A DNA stretch of 64,000 bases from Prunus persica (taxonomy: Eukaryota > Streptophyta > Magnoliopsida > Rosales > Rosaceae), in NCBI RefSeq assembly GCF_000346465.2, contig NC_034013.1, positions 17,357,624 to 17,421,623 of the forward strand, written 5' to 3'. The translations under genes and the position numbers were made by a program. Below the pieces are notes generated by a model, which was not told the DNA's origin, ran no database searches, and saw only the letters and a list, made by a program, of their open reading frames with translations. Of this stretch, positions 53,467-64,000 are shown in pieces; within the stretch, counting starts at the first letter, position 1; every line of letters starts with the position of its first letter.

Positions 53467-56400
53467 TCAGGTCCTGTCATGGCGATTGAGAAATTCAATA
53501 ATGAGTGGATACACTGTCTCTACTGCCTGCATTAAATATGGCACGTGAAAAAAAAGAAAAAGGAACAACCGTCAAGCAACACATCGATAATACAAAATTA
53601 ATTAATCAAAATGGTGTAACTAGATTAGAAATCTATCTTCCAATGAATAAAGGGGCATATCACTCGTACCAAGCGACCTCCTACTAAATCGTAGTGGGCA
53701 TAATGAGGACCACCGGCTTCTCCAAGAACTTTGAAAGTAACCAATTTCTCAGGAATGATCTTCACTGTTTCTGTCATGCCCATCGATGATATGGAGGGGG
53801 AAGAAAAGAGGAAATTAGTTTACATGATTGAGTCTATTAAAGACAGCAGGATCAAATGAATTAAAATTCTACCATAAATAGCTTCAAGAGGACATATTAG
53901 GTCTTGATCTCCTCCAAGGGCTAATATAGGGACATTGCTGTTGCATAGGTGATCCTTGTAAAAGAAAGTTCGACTCCTGTCACATAGACCACCCTCCTGG
54001 AAGGCTGTTGCTAGCTGCAAGAGAAGCTTAGTAGGCACGGTACCTGCAGAATATGATCACATGGACAATTACATGCTGGTCCAAAATTATAGAAATGCTG
54101 ACAGTACAACATCATGGCAAAACAAGTCCAACGAGAGATTAATTAGTATTGTTGACATTAGCTAAAAAGAAAAATTCTAAACAGCTCATAGATTGGGCAG
54201 AAAGGAAAGACCATTGAACAAGTGAACATAAGTACAAGAAACCCAAGTGGTTTTCTGATAGGATCCACAAATTGCAGCTGCGCAGCTAGCTCACCCTGTT
54301 ATTGGGTATATGGCAATTTGAGCCAATATAAGCCTACCTATTTTGCCATCAAAGTGTATACTGCCATGCTTAGCAGAGCTCGTGAAGGTTGTTTCTGATC
54401 ATCCAATCATTAATATGAATGACCAATCAATTATAAGCATTTTTTACCAATGCAGTTCTGAATGCTCGGAAGCATATACTCAGCAATATGTCAGTGTATG
54501 TTGACTTACAAAAGTTGTTTAAAACAAGCTTTTCGTACAACTCTGGTTGCAAGTCTTGAGCAGAAATTTGAGGCTTCAACCAAGACAAAACATGAGTTCG
54601 AGTTGCAAGATGATGCACAGCAGCAACTAATGCGCCAAACGGAACAGGAACATTTAGAACCTGTGCAGGGTCTGCCTGAATACAACAGTAAGATAAAGTA
54701 TCCTCATCATATTTTTGTTCCACAAGCATGCAGCTATCATAGTGAATGGTAAGAGATTCGTCTTTCATATAACTTGCCAGAGGTAAAAATAACTTAAGTG
54801 ATGATCTTGACTGCGTGTAGTCAAGTGATGATCCCAAAGTAGCAACTGATGCCAACCCAGAATCTCGTCCTTGAAAAGCTAAAGAGAAAAGTAGTAATTT
54901 TAGTGTACAAGAAGGGACATTGTAATAATCTTTTAAACAATAATGAAAAGGAAAGTTCATTGATTGTTCCATGTGAGAAACATGCAAATGAAGTTAAAAA
55001 GTTGAAGACATGTTTTTTGGGCCTCAAGTTGGAGAAAGTTTAGCTTCGCAACTTACAGCACTTTGAGAGCATGGCATATAGCAAGATACCCCCCATCGAG
55101 TGACCAATAGCAAGGAGCTTGCCATCCTTTGGTTTGCATTGAGTTCTTATATACTCCATCTAAGATGACATAATTGAAATTTGAGATAACCACTCTATCA
55201 AAGTATTGAAATCTCTTGCAATCACACACACCCGCACATGCAAGCACGCACATGCCATCAGTGGTGCAAATTGTGATTCCTATTGAGAACACTAAATTTT
55301 TTCTAAATAATACATGATAAAATGTCAAGGATGAAGTCAAGTACATTAAGGCCATGTTTTGTGAGTAGTATTGGATTGGATTGGATAAGTCACTAAATCT
55401 AAGGTATATTGAAGGAAGAAATGAAGGTATGGGTGAATGACTTTCCATGTTGGGGGGATTAAGAGGGTTTAGTTATAAGATGTTGTTATCCTACCATTTT
55501 GTGGGGATTAAATGGGATAAGTTTTCTTCATGAGTAATCCATCTTCTACCTTCAACTTGGTCAAAAAAAATTTCATTTCTTTCTTAAATATGCTTTAAAT
55601 ATAGGGAGTATCCAATCCAATCAAATAATAGTCACCAAACATGGCCCAAAGGGATGTCACCTCACCGCAACAGGCAGATCCTCTTCCAAGTAGTGATCAA
55701 AGTCCCAGTCAAACTTTACAATTAGGTCAAGTTGTTTCTGGAAATCTTCTAACGTAGTAGAAAAGCGCTCTTGGAAGTCCACAAACCTTGTCGGAACTGC
55801 TCGTGGACCCTCTCCAATGATATTTGAAAGCCTTTGACTTAAATCCCTAATTTGGGTAGCAATGGAAGAGTTTTGACCTGCTTCTAACAAACCTGCAAAA
55901 TCCCCAATTTGAATTAAAGCATACAAGATAAATGAGCAGACTTAAATTTAGTTGTTTGATCAAAATCATCACTTCCTTGACCAACCTTCATTTAGAAAGC
56001 CTGATAACCTCTCAGGTAAATGCGTAAAAGTCTCCATTGAGTTTGTCACTAATTGCAATTCATCAGATTTAGACACCATATTATATGTCCCATTCAGAGA
56101 TATTTCAGAATTAGCAGAAGCACCGCTCTTTCTTTCGTGCTTAACTGAAGACCTTGTCTGCTTGGACATGGCATTGAGAGACTGCTTCACCTCCCCTAAG
56201 TCCATACCATATGTGCTCAACCCAGAACCTCTGACTTCCAGAATCCATGTATCATATCCTTGGGCAGACATGTAGCGTGCAAACGAGGACTAAAAGACAA
56301 ACAGTTCCATGCATTACCATCAGTAGTCTTATATATCATATACGGTACCAACTGAGAAATGCTACTTTACATAAATGAAGTTTGTTATGTATGGCAATGA

Positions 56401-56990
56401 CGAAACAGAGGCTTAGATTTCCCCGCAAAAGTCCTAACCTGTGGGTTTTCAATTTTCAATACTTCAAATTGCTTGTATATACATATGTTGCAGAGCAAAA
56501 TAATGATGAAAAATGAATCTTTTAATATCACACCTCAGGAGAGAGATCGTATCCAATAGCATTTGTGGCAAGTCCTGACAATAGCAACAGCGGGTGATTC
56601 CTAGGCTCCGCCTGTATATCCATCAATCAATCAATCACCATTTTTACCCAAAAATTCACAAACTTACATCACCTACATACATATATACATATATACAGAG
56701 AGAGAGAGGAGGACCTTAGAAGAGGGAAGGTAGCGCCAGAGAGCGAGGCTCCATTCGGACTTGGGAACAGAGGCGTAGTGAAGCTCATCGGCCGTACAAA
56801 TGGACAATCGCGGGTCCTTTCTCTTCTTCAAATCCAAAGCAACGCCGTTTGAGGCAGTCCGTCTCTGACGAGCATAGACCCGAGATAGTTCGGGTTTCGG
56901 GTCGGACCATGTAATTGGGCTAAAACACCAACGGTCACTACCAAGCGCGGTCAGGGAACGAATATCCGAATGCGGAGAGAGAAACGGCAT
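53467..56990 (-). CDS. Alpha/beta hydrolase of the UCP031088 type
   Basis: Ten exons in transcript order: 56990-56715, 56611-56534, 56289-55986, 55892-55666, 55159-55057, 54878-54778, 54675-54510, 54043-53873, 53770-53670 and 53526-53467. They close in frame to 528 aa. The N-terminal part may be an organelle-targeting sequence (Ser/Arg-rich). Hydrolase landmarks: LLLLSGLATNAIGYDLSPE and YDTWILEVRGSGLS (oxyanion region), the nucleophile elbow LLAIGHSMGGILLY (GHSMG), the acid in ILALGGDQDLICP, and the His in GGPHYAHYDLVGG. A variable insert rich in Ser and Lys lies between strand 4 and the GHSMG part. The substrate is unknown. The intron after SSLKLFLPL uses a GC donor, and the 55160-55665 intron contains a MITE. 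In Arabidopsis, as I recall, the homologue is next to MurG, as here. Confidence 0.9.
55350..55646. mobile_element. MITE in a hydrolase intron
   Basis: A 297-bp element with long, imperfect terminal inverted repeats: the left end starts GGCCATGTTTTGTGAGTAGT and the reverse complement of the right end reads GGCCATGTTTGGTGACTATT. Both continue into ATTGGATTGGAT-like sequence. It has no coding capacity. TIR sequence and size fit a DNA-transposon MITE (hAT- or PIF-like). I could not define the target duplication with certainty. It lies wholly within intron sequence and leaves the splice sites untouched. Confidence 0.8.
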
Positions 56991-58005
56991 TTGGCTGTCG
57001 TTTCTTTTCTTTTTTGAATTTCTGTTTGTTTTATGGGCTGGGGTTTGGTTTTGGGGACGCTCAAGCCACTTTAGCGGGAGAGATGGGAGAGGTGAAAATA
57101 GTTTTTGATTTTCTCACTAATATTAATTTGCGTAGATACGACCCCACACGAAACAGGTATATATTAATTAGCTGTGTTATCTTCTCAGCGTTGGTTAGGA
57201 TTGGAAATTCCATGACAGTTGAGTCCGTAAGCATAAGAGGATCAGATCAGTTGACTATAACAGTGAGCCTATTTTCTTGCACTCAAGTTCGAATTTCTCT
57301 CTTCGTAAATTAGATTAATTTAGATGATCGCTTGAATAAAAATACAGTTCAGAAAAGAATTAAATATAACAAAGTTGCATAAAAACAAAGTAATAATTTT
57401 TCTTAGCAAGTTTAATTTATTAAATATGTAATTTAAATAGTATTTATTTGTTCGTATGGTATCATGCAAGAGTTTAAAAAGGACAACAAAGATAGCAGCA
57501 CAAGGGATGCCAGGTCTGTTTGAGTCCATCATTCATGATGTGGGTGGGGTGTTTAATGTTGACTGTATTTGATACGAACCACTAAACCAACCAAGGAAGT
57601 CTAGTTAAGCAACTTCAACTACTTCTGTAATGTTTTTAAACTAGTTTTGCAAAGATTCGTCCAAATGAAGGAAGAACTCTGACAAAAAAACGTGTCAAAA
57701 AGAGGGCAATAATACAAACACGTTGCCTTTCTTTTATCTTCCCCACAAGCAAACATAAATTATGACAATAAAATGGAGTGCCTAACAACGCAAGGAAAAC
57801 CTGACAAAACATTTATGTAAAGCTGAAAGTGAAAACTTTATGAACCTAGCCTTCCTACATTCATGGACACTCAACTTCTATGAAACGCTCAAGCTTCCGT
57901 TCATAACAAATTAACTAATCTTGGTGGACTGCAAATCTGAAATTGGAGGAACCACCTTTCGAGGCAGGTCTACCGGCAAGCATAGAATATAAACCAACTA
58001 TAATT
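56991..58005. other. Spacer between hydrolase promoter and MurG 3' end
   Basis: It contains the hydrolase promoter, the second copy of the dispersed repeat (57098-57210), and the MurG 3' UTR. The ORF at 57014-57313 lies over the dispersed repeat and is not a gene. Confidence 0.5.
57098..57210 (+). repeat. Dispersed repeat, copy 2 (upstream of hydrolase gene)
   Basis: A shortened copy of 50958-51103. Two internal segments (about 10 and 22 bp) are missing, each at a point where short direct repeats flank the gap (TATT and GAC-type). It starts about 108 bp upstream of the hydrolase ATG, so it probably lies within the promoter. Confidence 0.8.
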
Positions 58006-60866
58006 CTACTTCTCCTTTGATGTTGATAAGTTGACTAGAGAAAGTATGTGTTGTGCAATCTCTACAGAGGCACTGGAATTTGCAGTTTTCAGAGCCCTTT
58101 CAGACAACTCTGCCATTTTACTCTCATCCCCTAAAAAATAAAATTGATTAAGAATATTGAACTTTTGAAGTAAAAAAGAATCCTCACTCTCCATAATAAA
58201 ATGACATTACTCATCAATAACAAATTAAATCCATAATTTCTTGTAGACTTTCGCTACCATTGGTAAAATTCATGCATCTTAGCTGAGACATATACAACCT
58301 AGTTAAAACAGTTCAAATTGCTCTAAGTTCCATTGCATCAAATAAAATACAGAGACTGTATGTTTATACCAAGATTTCAAGTGACTAGAGGGGCAACCCA
58401 TTCAGTTGACTTACCTATTCTCTTCTTTCCTCCTATGTCTCATTTCTTTGATTTTGAATGCAGATGTTATATTTCAATCAAGAGTGACATCAAGTAGAGC
58501 AAGAGTATTAGAGACATATGCAAAGTGTCATCCCAGCATGTCTTTACAATTTTACAGTAGGAAGTGTTTCTAATCCTCAATAGGAAAAACTTTAAGTTTA
58601 CATGGTTCATTGAATCACTCAAGGTCAAGCAAGCAGTCTCTTATCAGTTATTGTACATAGCTTACATGATATTTGCAACAAACAAAAAAGAAAAAAGAAA
58701 ATGATTACAACACGAGAAGGTCTGCTATCGTAATAATCATGATGAACTCGTCCACAAGTTAGGTTAAAAAGAAATCTGTATGAAATGGATCCTAATAGAT
58801 CTCCAAAGGCTCACGTTTTCAGGATTCTATGTTGTTTTTACTATCAGTATGACAATGAAAACCATAAGATCCCCGTTTTCCACACCAACAGAAACCACAC
58901 CAAAAAGAACCCACTGTAGGCAAGAGAATAAACATACCTAAAATCTCTTCAATTGCACTTCCAAGGGTTGTTGAATCAAGTTCATCTTCAGTTATAACGC
59001 TTGCACCTGCTAAGTCTGCCATTAAAGAAGCATTTTTGAATTGATGACCTTCGGCAACATTAGGTGATGGTATCTACAAAGTCAAAAGGTGATTACGAAT
59101 TTTTCTCCCCTTAAGCAATACAATCAACATTATTATGGATATTAGGAACATGATCAAATTTGGTCAGAAATATTGGTTTCATATGCATGGCAATCTCATA
59201 TAACATGAAAAAAGGAAGAAACAATGACCGTTAATTTGGTCATTTAGGTCAGAAATCAAGCAAATCAAACAATAAAGCTCATGCCATATGTTTTAAGATA
59301 GAAAAAAAAATCAGAAAGTACCAGAATGGAAGGCTTCCCAGTTGCCAAAATCTCATAGCAAGTCATTGCACCAGCTCTAGATACAACAAGGTCTGCAGCT
59401 GCATATGCCGTATCCATCGAATGCATGAACCTTCAACATCAATATACAGAGTTACATCAGCTTCAAGGAAGATATGGACAAATACACTATGACCAAAAAT
59501 GGAAGATATAATAAACTGAGTCCACTATTGGAGTTGAACCCTATCAGGATGATGAGAAAGTTATTACCTTGGATTCTTGAATATGAATGTCACATAAACT
59601 AAGCATCATTAGCTATAACATTTTCTTAAGTTCAGTATGAAACCCTTCTGTAGGAAATTCTTTCCCACTCCTTCCAAACTTCAAAGTCTATTTTTTTGCT
59701 TCTGAAATATGTACAATATTCTAAGCCTTTCACGGTAATCCCCTTTGAATTACACCGAAAATGGATACAAAAGTTGGGCATTACAAGTTTTTAACTTTTA
59801 CTTAGAAGATTAGAACAGAATAGCAGAGCACTTACGGTGTCAAAAGCAAATGTGGATGATTCTTAACAAGACTTTCCATCTCATTATGGGCCTCCACCCC
59901 AGTTTGCCATATAATAAACAAGTTCTCATTCTCCAACAGCATCTGATAATATAAATTCAGCACAGCAATGTTAATAGCATTAGCACCCAAAGACCCTCCA
60001 AGAACCAAAAGAACCTTAGCCTTCTCCAACTCCCCAATCTCACAGGAGCTTGGAAAAAAACGCCCCCTTGCCACCGCCTTCGACACTTGCTTTTTCAAAG
60101 ACAACCTCACCGGATTGCCACAAACCACGCACTTGGTCTTACCTCTTGGGAAGCAATCAATGGTGGAATCGAAAGCCACAAACACAGCATCAGCTAAAAT
60201 TGAGAGAACCCAATTGGCTATCCCTGGAACGGCGTTCTGTTCTTGGATTACAAGCTTGGCGCCTTTCAGCTTGGCCGCCAAGCCTATAGCGAAGGATACA
60301 TACCCACCAGTACCAAAAACGATATGGGGCTCAAAATCACGCAATTTTGAGTAACTGTGGATGATGGACCTGATCAAATTATACGGGAGGAAAATGTTCT
60401 TAGGAGAGAGGAGTGGGCGGTGTAATTTGGTGGTGGGTACGGTGTCGAAGTCGTAGCCGGCGGAGGGTATTGCGGTACTTTCCATGCTATTGGGTGAGCC
60501 TAAAAAGAGGATTTGGGTGGTGGGTTTGGTGTTCTTGAGCTCATCGGCTATGGCAACAGCAGGGTATATGTGGCCGCCGGTGCCTCCTGCGCCGAAGACC
60601 ACACGGAGGTTGTCGACGGCGGCGTTTTGGGTTGTGAGAGTTTGGTCATTGGATTGCTTTAGGGACAGACAGAAGGTGATCTTCAACTTCAAGGTCCTGC
60701 AATGGAAAAACAGAGTTAGTTTGTGTAAGTGAGAGAGGGAGAGAGAGAGAGAGAAGTGAAGGCGCTTGAGTTACCTGGGTTTTGTTGAGGGCGTGTTGGG
60801 GAGTAGAAAAGTTGGGAGCTTGGGGGAGAGAGAGAGGTTAGAGAAGGTGGTGGCGGTGGCGGCCAT
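58006..60866 (-). CDS. murG: MurG-type N-acetylglucosaminyltransferase, plastid-targeted
   Basis: Five exons in transcript order: 60866-60775, 60696-59836, 59430-59322, 59073-58938 and 58130-58006. They close in frame to 440 aa. Exon 1 encodes a Ser/Thr/Ala-rich chloroplast transit peptide ([20 protein letters not shown]) and lies in front of the bacterial-type protein. MurG motifs are all present: G-loop [53 protein letters not shown] and the HQFKNA region. In bacteria MurG adds GlcNAc to lipid I to form lipid II in peptidoglycan synthesis. Plants keep this gene of bacterial (cyanobacterial-type) ancestry, and the pathway is shown for moss and streptophyte plastids. Its role in flowering plants is unsettled. 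A shorter product would start at an internal codon in exon 2. Confidence 0.93.
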
Positions 60867-62379
60867 TAAAGGTGAGGTCTTTGAAGGTTTGGGGAGTGCA
60901 TTGGCAAAGAATTTATCAAGAATGGTGGTGCGGGTTGCAGAGAGTTGAGAGTGGTCTGGGTCCTCTGAGACCGATACTGAAAGGCATTGAGATTGATTTG
61001 AGTGGGTTTAAAAGGCAAATGCAAATGGGGCTGACTGACTGAGATTGAGCTTCACTGCACGTTATGCACTCGACTCGACTCGACTCGAGTGAAACAACAC
61101 CACCACACCGGTGGCGACTTTTATTGGTTTAGAGCTTGCTGATTGGATTAAGGATTATTTTATCTGATTGTCATTTTCGTGGAACACTACCATGGCACTA
61201 TATACCTTCTTACAATGCAGCGATGTGTGGTAGCTTGTCCGGTCAAGGAAAAAGAGTCAATAGGGAGAAAGATTTAAAAAATAAATCAAATTTGCTGCTT
61301 GAATTTGTTCTTCTTTTTTTTGGGTGAGTATTCATGGTTATTAATTATTAATAAATAAGAAATTCAGTGCCAGAAAACGGAAAACTATCCCTCCCTTCTC
61401 CCATACCATACCATCTACAGAACGTGCAAATAAAAATAATGGAGGTTTGTGACCTTTCCACATTATCATGTACAGCTAAGCAAGCATAGTACTAGTAGCA
61501 TGCATATTATTACTTTTGGTATCCATGTCGTATACATTATATTATCAAATAGTGACCTTACATGATCAAATTAAACTTCAGTTATATTGGTTGGTACTGA
61601 CTTTACGGACATTGAGCTAGCTCTGTCTGCATCTGGTTTTTTAGTAAAGGAGGTTAAGAATCTCAATATTGGACTGGACATGCATCATGCATCATGCATG
61701 TTGATAGATTCCACAAGATGCTTATAAAATATCTGAAGGTTTATGTTCTTTACGATGCCAGCCCCAGCATTACAACCTGCTTGCGTTAGTCCTGCAGCCA
61801 GAGAAGGGCAAGATCAAGAAACGTTTTGCTAATATATAAAATTGCATGGCCAGACCCAGATGTATCATATATATGCCAAAGATTTGTAGATATCTGGCGT
61901 CCATGCCGGAGACCACGTGACTCGATCCACCACTTCTATATATCTACCTGTTCTGTTCTGCATCCAATAGCAGCTGTTTAGATTCTATTTCTTTCAATTA
62001 CAAAGAAAGCCCCAAAAGTGACCATCTTTTTTGCCAATTGCCAATTGCAAGGGCAGTTAACATGGCACGTTTTAGGAAATACCTAGTGAAATCAGTAGAG
62101 CGAAGTGCTTTCTACAAGTAGTCACTAACATGAATCTCATTTTCCCACAGCTATATACATATCTTTATTCAATATGACTGACACAGATTCATACAAAATA
62201 AGGCAGAACTTCTAATCCATGAACCATAAAGAAGACAGAAGAAGAAAATATATTCCCTTATTATAAAATCCTATGCATCGAAGCAATGTCTATAATATAA
62301 CCATCAATTAAAGAAGAGAACACTAATATGAAATTTAAAACTTCCAACTTTATACCACCAAAATGTTTTTTTGTCTTGC
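60867..62379. other. Promoter of MurG and 3' flank of the PB1 gene
   Basis: The MurG promoter and 5' leader are at the left. The rest is AT-rich, with a CTCGACTCGACTCGACTCGA microrepeat at about 61068-61088 and a TGCATCATGCATCATGCATG run at 61680-61700. No exon is recognised. Confidence 0.5.
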
Positions 62380-63055
62380 CTAGTGACTTATGGTTGTGTG
62401 GTTTTGATCTGCTGCTGAGTATGTAGGTAGCTGCTGTTTCGAATCATCTGATAATGCTACAGCTGCTGCTGCCGCTGCTGGAGTCATACTTTGATATTGA
62501 GGAGGCAATGGGGCAGGTGGATGCTGGGTGTAGAACACTTGTTCATGTGAAGGATTTGCATATTCATAAGCATAACTAGCGGTTGCAGAGGACGGTACAG
62601 CAATGGACTGAGAAGGATGATGATGCATTTGGGAGAAACCCACATATTGCTGCTGATATTGGTTAGAAGGAACTTGGACTAATGACGGAGTTTGTGGAAC
62701 AATCGTTTTATAAACGCTTGCAGACATTTCAGGCATAGTAGGTGAAGTTGTCTTTGTGGGATAAATGGGTGGAATACTATCCTTGTAAACAGCGGAGGCA
62801 GGATTTTGGGATGTTAAGCGGCTTGAGGCCACAGCAGTGGTATCAGCCATGTTAGGTTGCAAAGGCATGTTGTATGGTTGTGACTGGCCAACAGGCATCA
62901 AATAGACTGGATACTGCTGATGATCAAGCTGGTGATGAAGCTGTTGCTGTGGTGGTGGAGCATACATCGTGTAGTAAGATTGCATTGGCGCTTGACCTGT
63001 GGCAGGGTGGTGCATATAATGAGTGTTGGCATGGACAAATTGTTGTTGTTGCTGC

Positions 63056-63114
<59 letters not shown>

Positions 63115-64000
63115 TTGTTGATCAGATTGTGGAGGCATGGTGTACCCTGAATCCTGAACTTGTTGAACTTGGCTTTGGGAACCCAGATCGGAAGCATCGC
63201 TGTTTGTATTTGGACTAACAGGACCTCTGGTGTTTTCCCTAGATGCAACTTGGATCTGCTCTTGGTAGTACATTGGTTTGGAGAGCGAGTTTGCAGATGC
63301 AATACTACTATCACTGGACAATTGGGACAAACCATATAACCATTTACCCAACTATTATTTCCAAACTCTAAAAACAAAAATTAGAAAACTGGTTGGCTCC
63401 TAACTTTTCTCTGTTAAAGTAAAATCTCTCATCAACCCCTACACCTAAAAGTAGAGAAGCACATCTCTTCATACTCATTGAACAAAAGTAGCAAGATTAA
63501 ATTGGCCTGTTTCAGCTTAAGAATACATAGAATCCATCTCTGTGTGTGCCACGGCATTTACTTTGAAATAGAAGCTATTATCTTTACCTAAAACAAATAT
63601 CTGATAAAAAGAGAGAAGTACGTACCTTGCAACTGAATCGGGTGAAGGCAAACTATAACCTCCTCCACCACCACCAGCAGCCTTATTAACTTGCAAAGGC
63701 TGCAAAGGTAATGGCAGAGGAGGCTTACGAAACCCAACTGGCACACTCTGATCCGACGATCTCTCATCATCTGATGAGATGACCCTGTTCACATTTTCTC
63801 CAGAAAAAGGCATAGCATTCATCATCTGAGTACCAGATGGCGGCAAAGCCCCAGAATTAGCAGCCAATGATGGTGCAGCAGCAGCAAAACCAGTACTCAT
63901 TTGAGCAAACTGTTCCTCTATCCCAATAGCCTTGTGACCATTCTGCATCACTCTAGCCCCATTGTCATCCATACGAACCCGAATCGAAGGCAAATTAGAC
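62380..64000 (-). CDS. Octicosapeptide/Phox/Bem1p (PB1) family protein, 3' part
   Basis: Two exons visible: 64000-63626 (continuing beyond the window) and 63313-62380, joined in frame (VA|SDSSIAS). The visible part is the low-complexity region that follows the PB1 domain in these plant proteins: Gly-rich (AAGGGGGGYSLPSPDS), Pro/Gln/Tyr-rich (YYTMYAPPPQQQLHHQ, YPVYLMPVGQSQPYN), a pure 27-Gln run, and a C-terminus ending SAADQNHTTISH. The PB1 domain itself should be encoded to the right of the window, so the family assignment rests on recalled similarity of this region. Such proteins may act as scaffolds through PB1-PB1 contacts; no specific role is known. The plus-strand ORFs here are shadows of the Gln repeats. 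Confidence 0.72.
63040..63120 (-). repeat. 81-bp CAG/CAA repeat encoding 27 glutamines
   Basis: On the minus strand 27 consecutive Gln codons, in alternating blocks of CAA and CAG (2 CAA, 3 CAG, 5 CAA, 6 CAG, 3 CAA, 4 CAG, 4 CAA). The mixed codons reduce slippage compared with a pure CAG run, but block lengths probably still vary between individuals. Confidence 0.95.

Noticed and set aside
57014..57313. 99-codon ORF upstream of the hydrolase
   Set aside because: It runs over the copied intron fragment and has no homology.
62874..63377. Poly-Leu, poly-Val and poly-Asn/Ser ORFs over the Gln repeat
   Set aside because: Alternative frames of the CAG/CAA repeat; the poly-Gln frame joins the conserved C-terminal region.

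Overview
This is nuclear DNA of a flowering plant, almost certainly a eudicot. Genes have short AT-rich introns, two Ty1/copia retrotransposons and several small transposons are present, and plastid- and mitochondrion-targeted proteins are encoded in the nucleus. A Rosaceae genome, perhaps Prunus, is my best guess from the general look of the proteins and the Cassandra-type LTR. That is recall, not a search result.

Layout. 1-4504: the 3' part of a copia element (A), cut by the window edge, with its 3' LTR. 6091-13250: a KORRIGAN-type GH9 endoglucanase gene destroyed by a complete, very young copia element (B, 7337-12545, minus strand) whose two 272-bp LTRs read as identical; an internal part of the host gene is also gone. 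15552-18857: a DUF789 protein. 20496-25082: a cytokinetic kinesin of the NACK1/HINKEL (KIN-7A) type, with MSA-like G2/M promoter elements upstream. 26195-26491: a type-2 non-specific lipid transfer protein. 26873-27136: a Cassandra solo LTR carrying a 5S-rRNA-like segment. 30217-32708: an enolase-superfamily L-Ala-D/L-Glu epimerase-like enzyme. 34075-38287: two tandem reticulon genes, the second lacking an intron. 39167-39385 and 40534-40896: two small Cys-rich membrane proteins flanking a tRNA-Leu(CAG). 42066-46745: a mitochondrial ribosomal protein S35-type gene followed by a truncated paralogue, with a GT61 glycosyltransferase fragment between them. 49929-52270: a RING-H2 E3 ligase. 53467-56990: an alpha/beta hydrolase of the UCP031088 type. 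58006-60866: a plastid MurG homologue with a transit-peptide exon. 62380-64000: the 3' part of a PB1-family protein with a 27-Gln tract.

I assembled exons by eye from reading frames, splice signals and family knowledge. The complete models for DUF789 (411 aa), the kinesin (976 aa), the epimerase (423 aa), reticulons A (222 aa) and B (198 aa), S35 (419 aa), its truncated copy (133 aa), the RING protein (378 aa), the hydrolase (528 aa) and MurG (440 aa) each close in frame. Several models need GC-AG introns.

These are unrelated housekeeping and developmental genes, not an operon-like system. Gene order (LTP2, reticulon, small membrane protein, S35, PB1; and RING, hydrolase, MurG) recalls Arabidopsis blocks around At3g18230-18280 and At1g73740-73760. 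I found no evidence of a wholly new biological system. The most informative observations are the recent destruction of the GH9 gene, duplication of a splice acceptor in the kinesin gene, the intron-less reticulon copy, the truncated S35 paralogue and a dispersed intron-derived segment.
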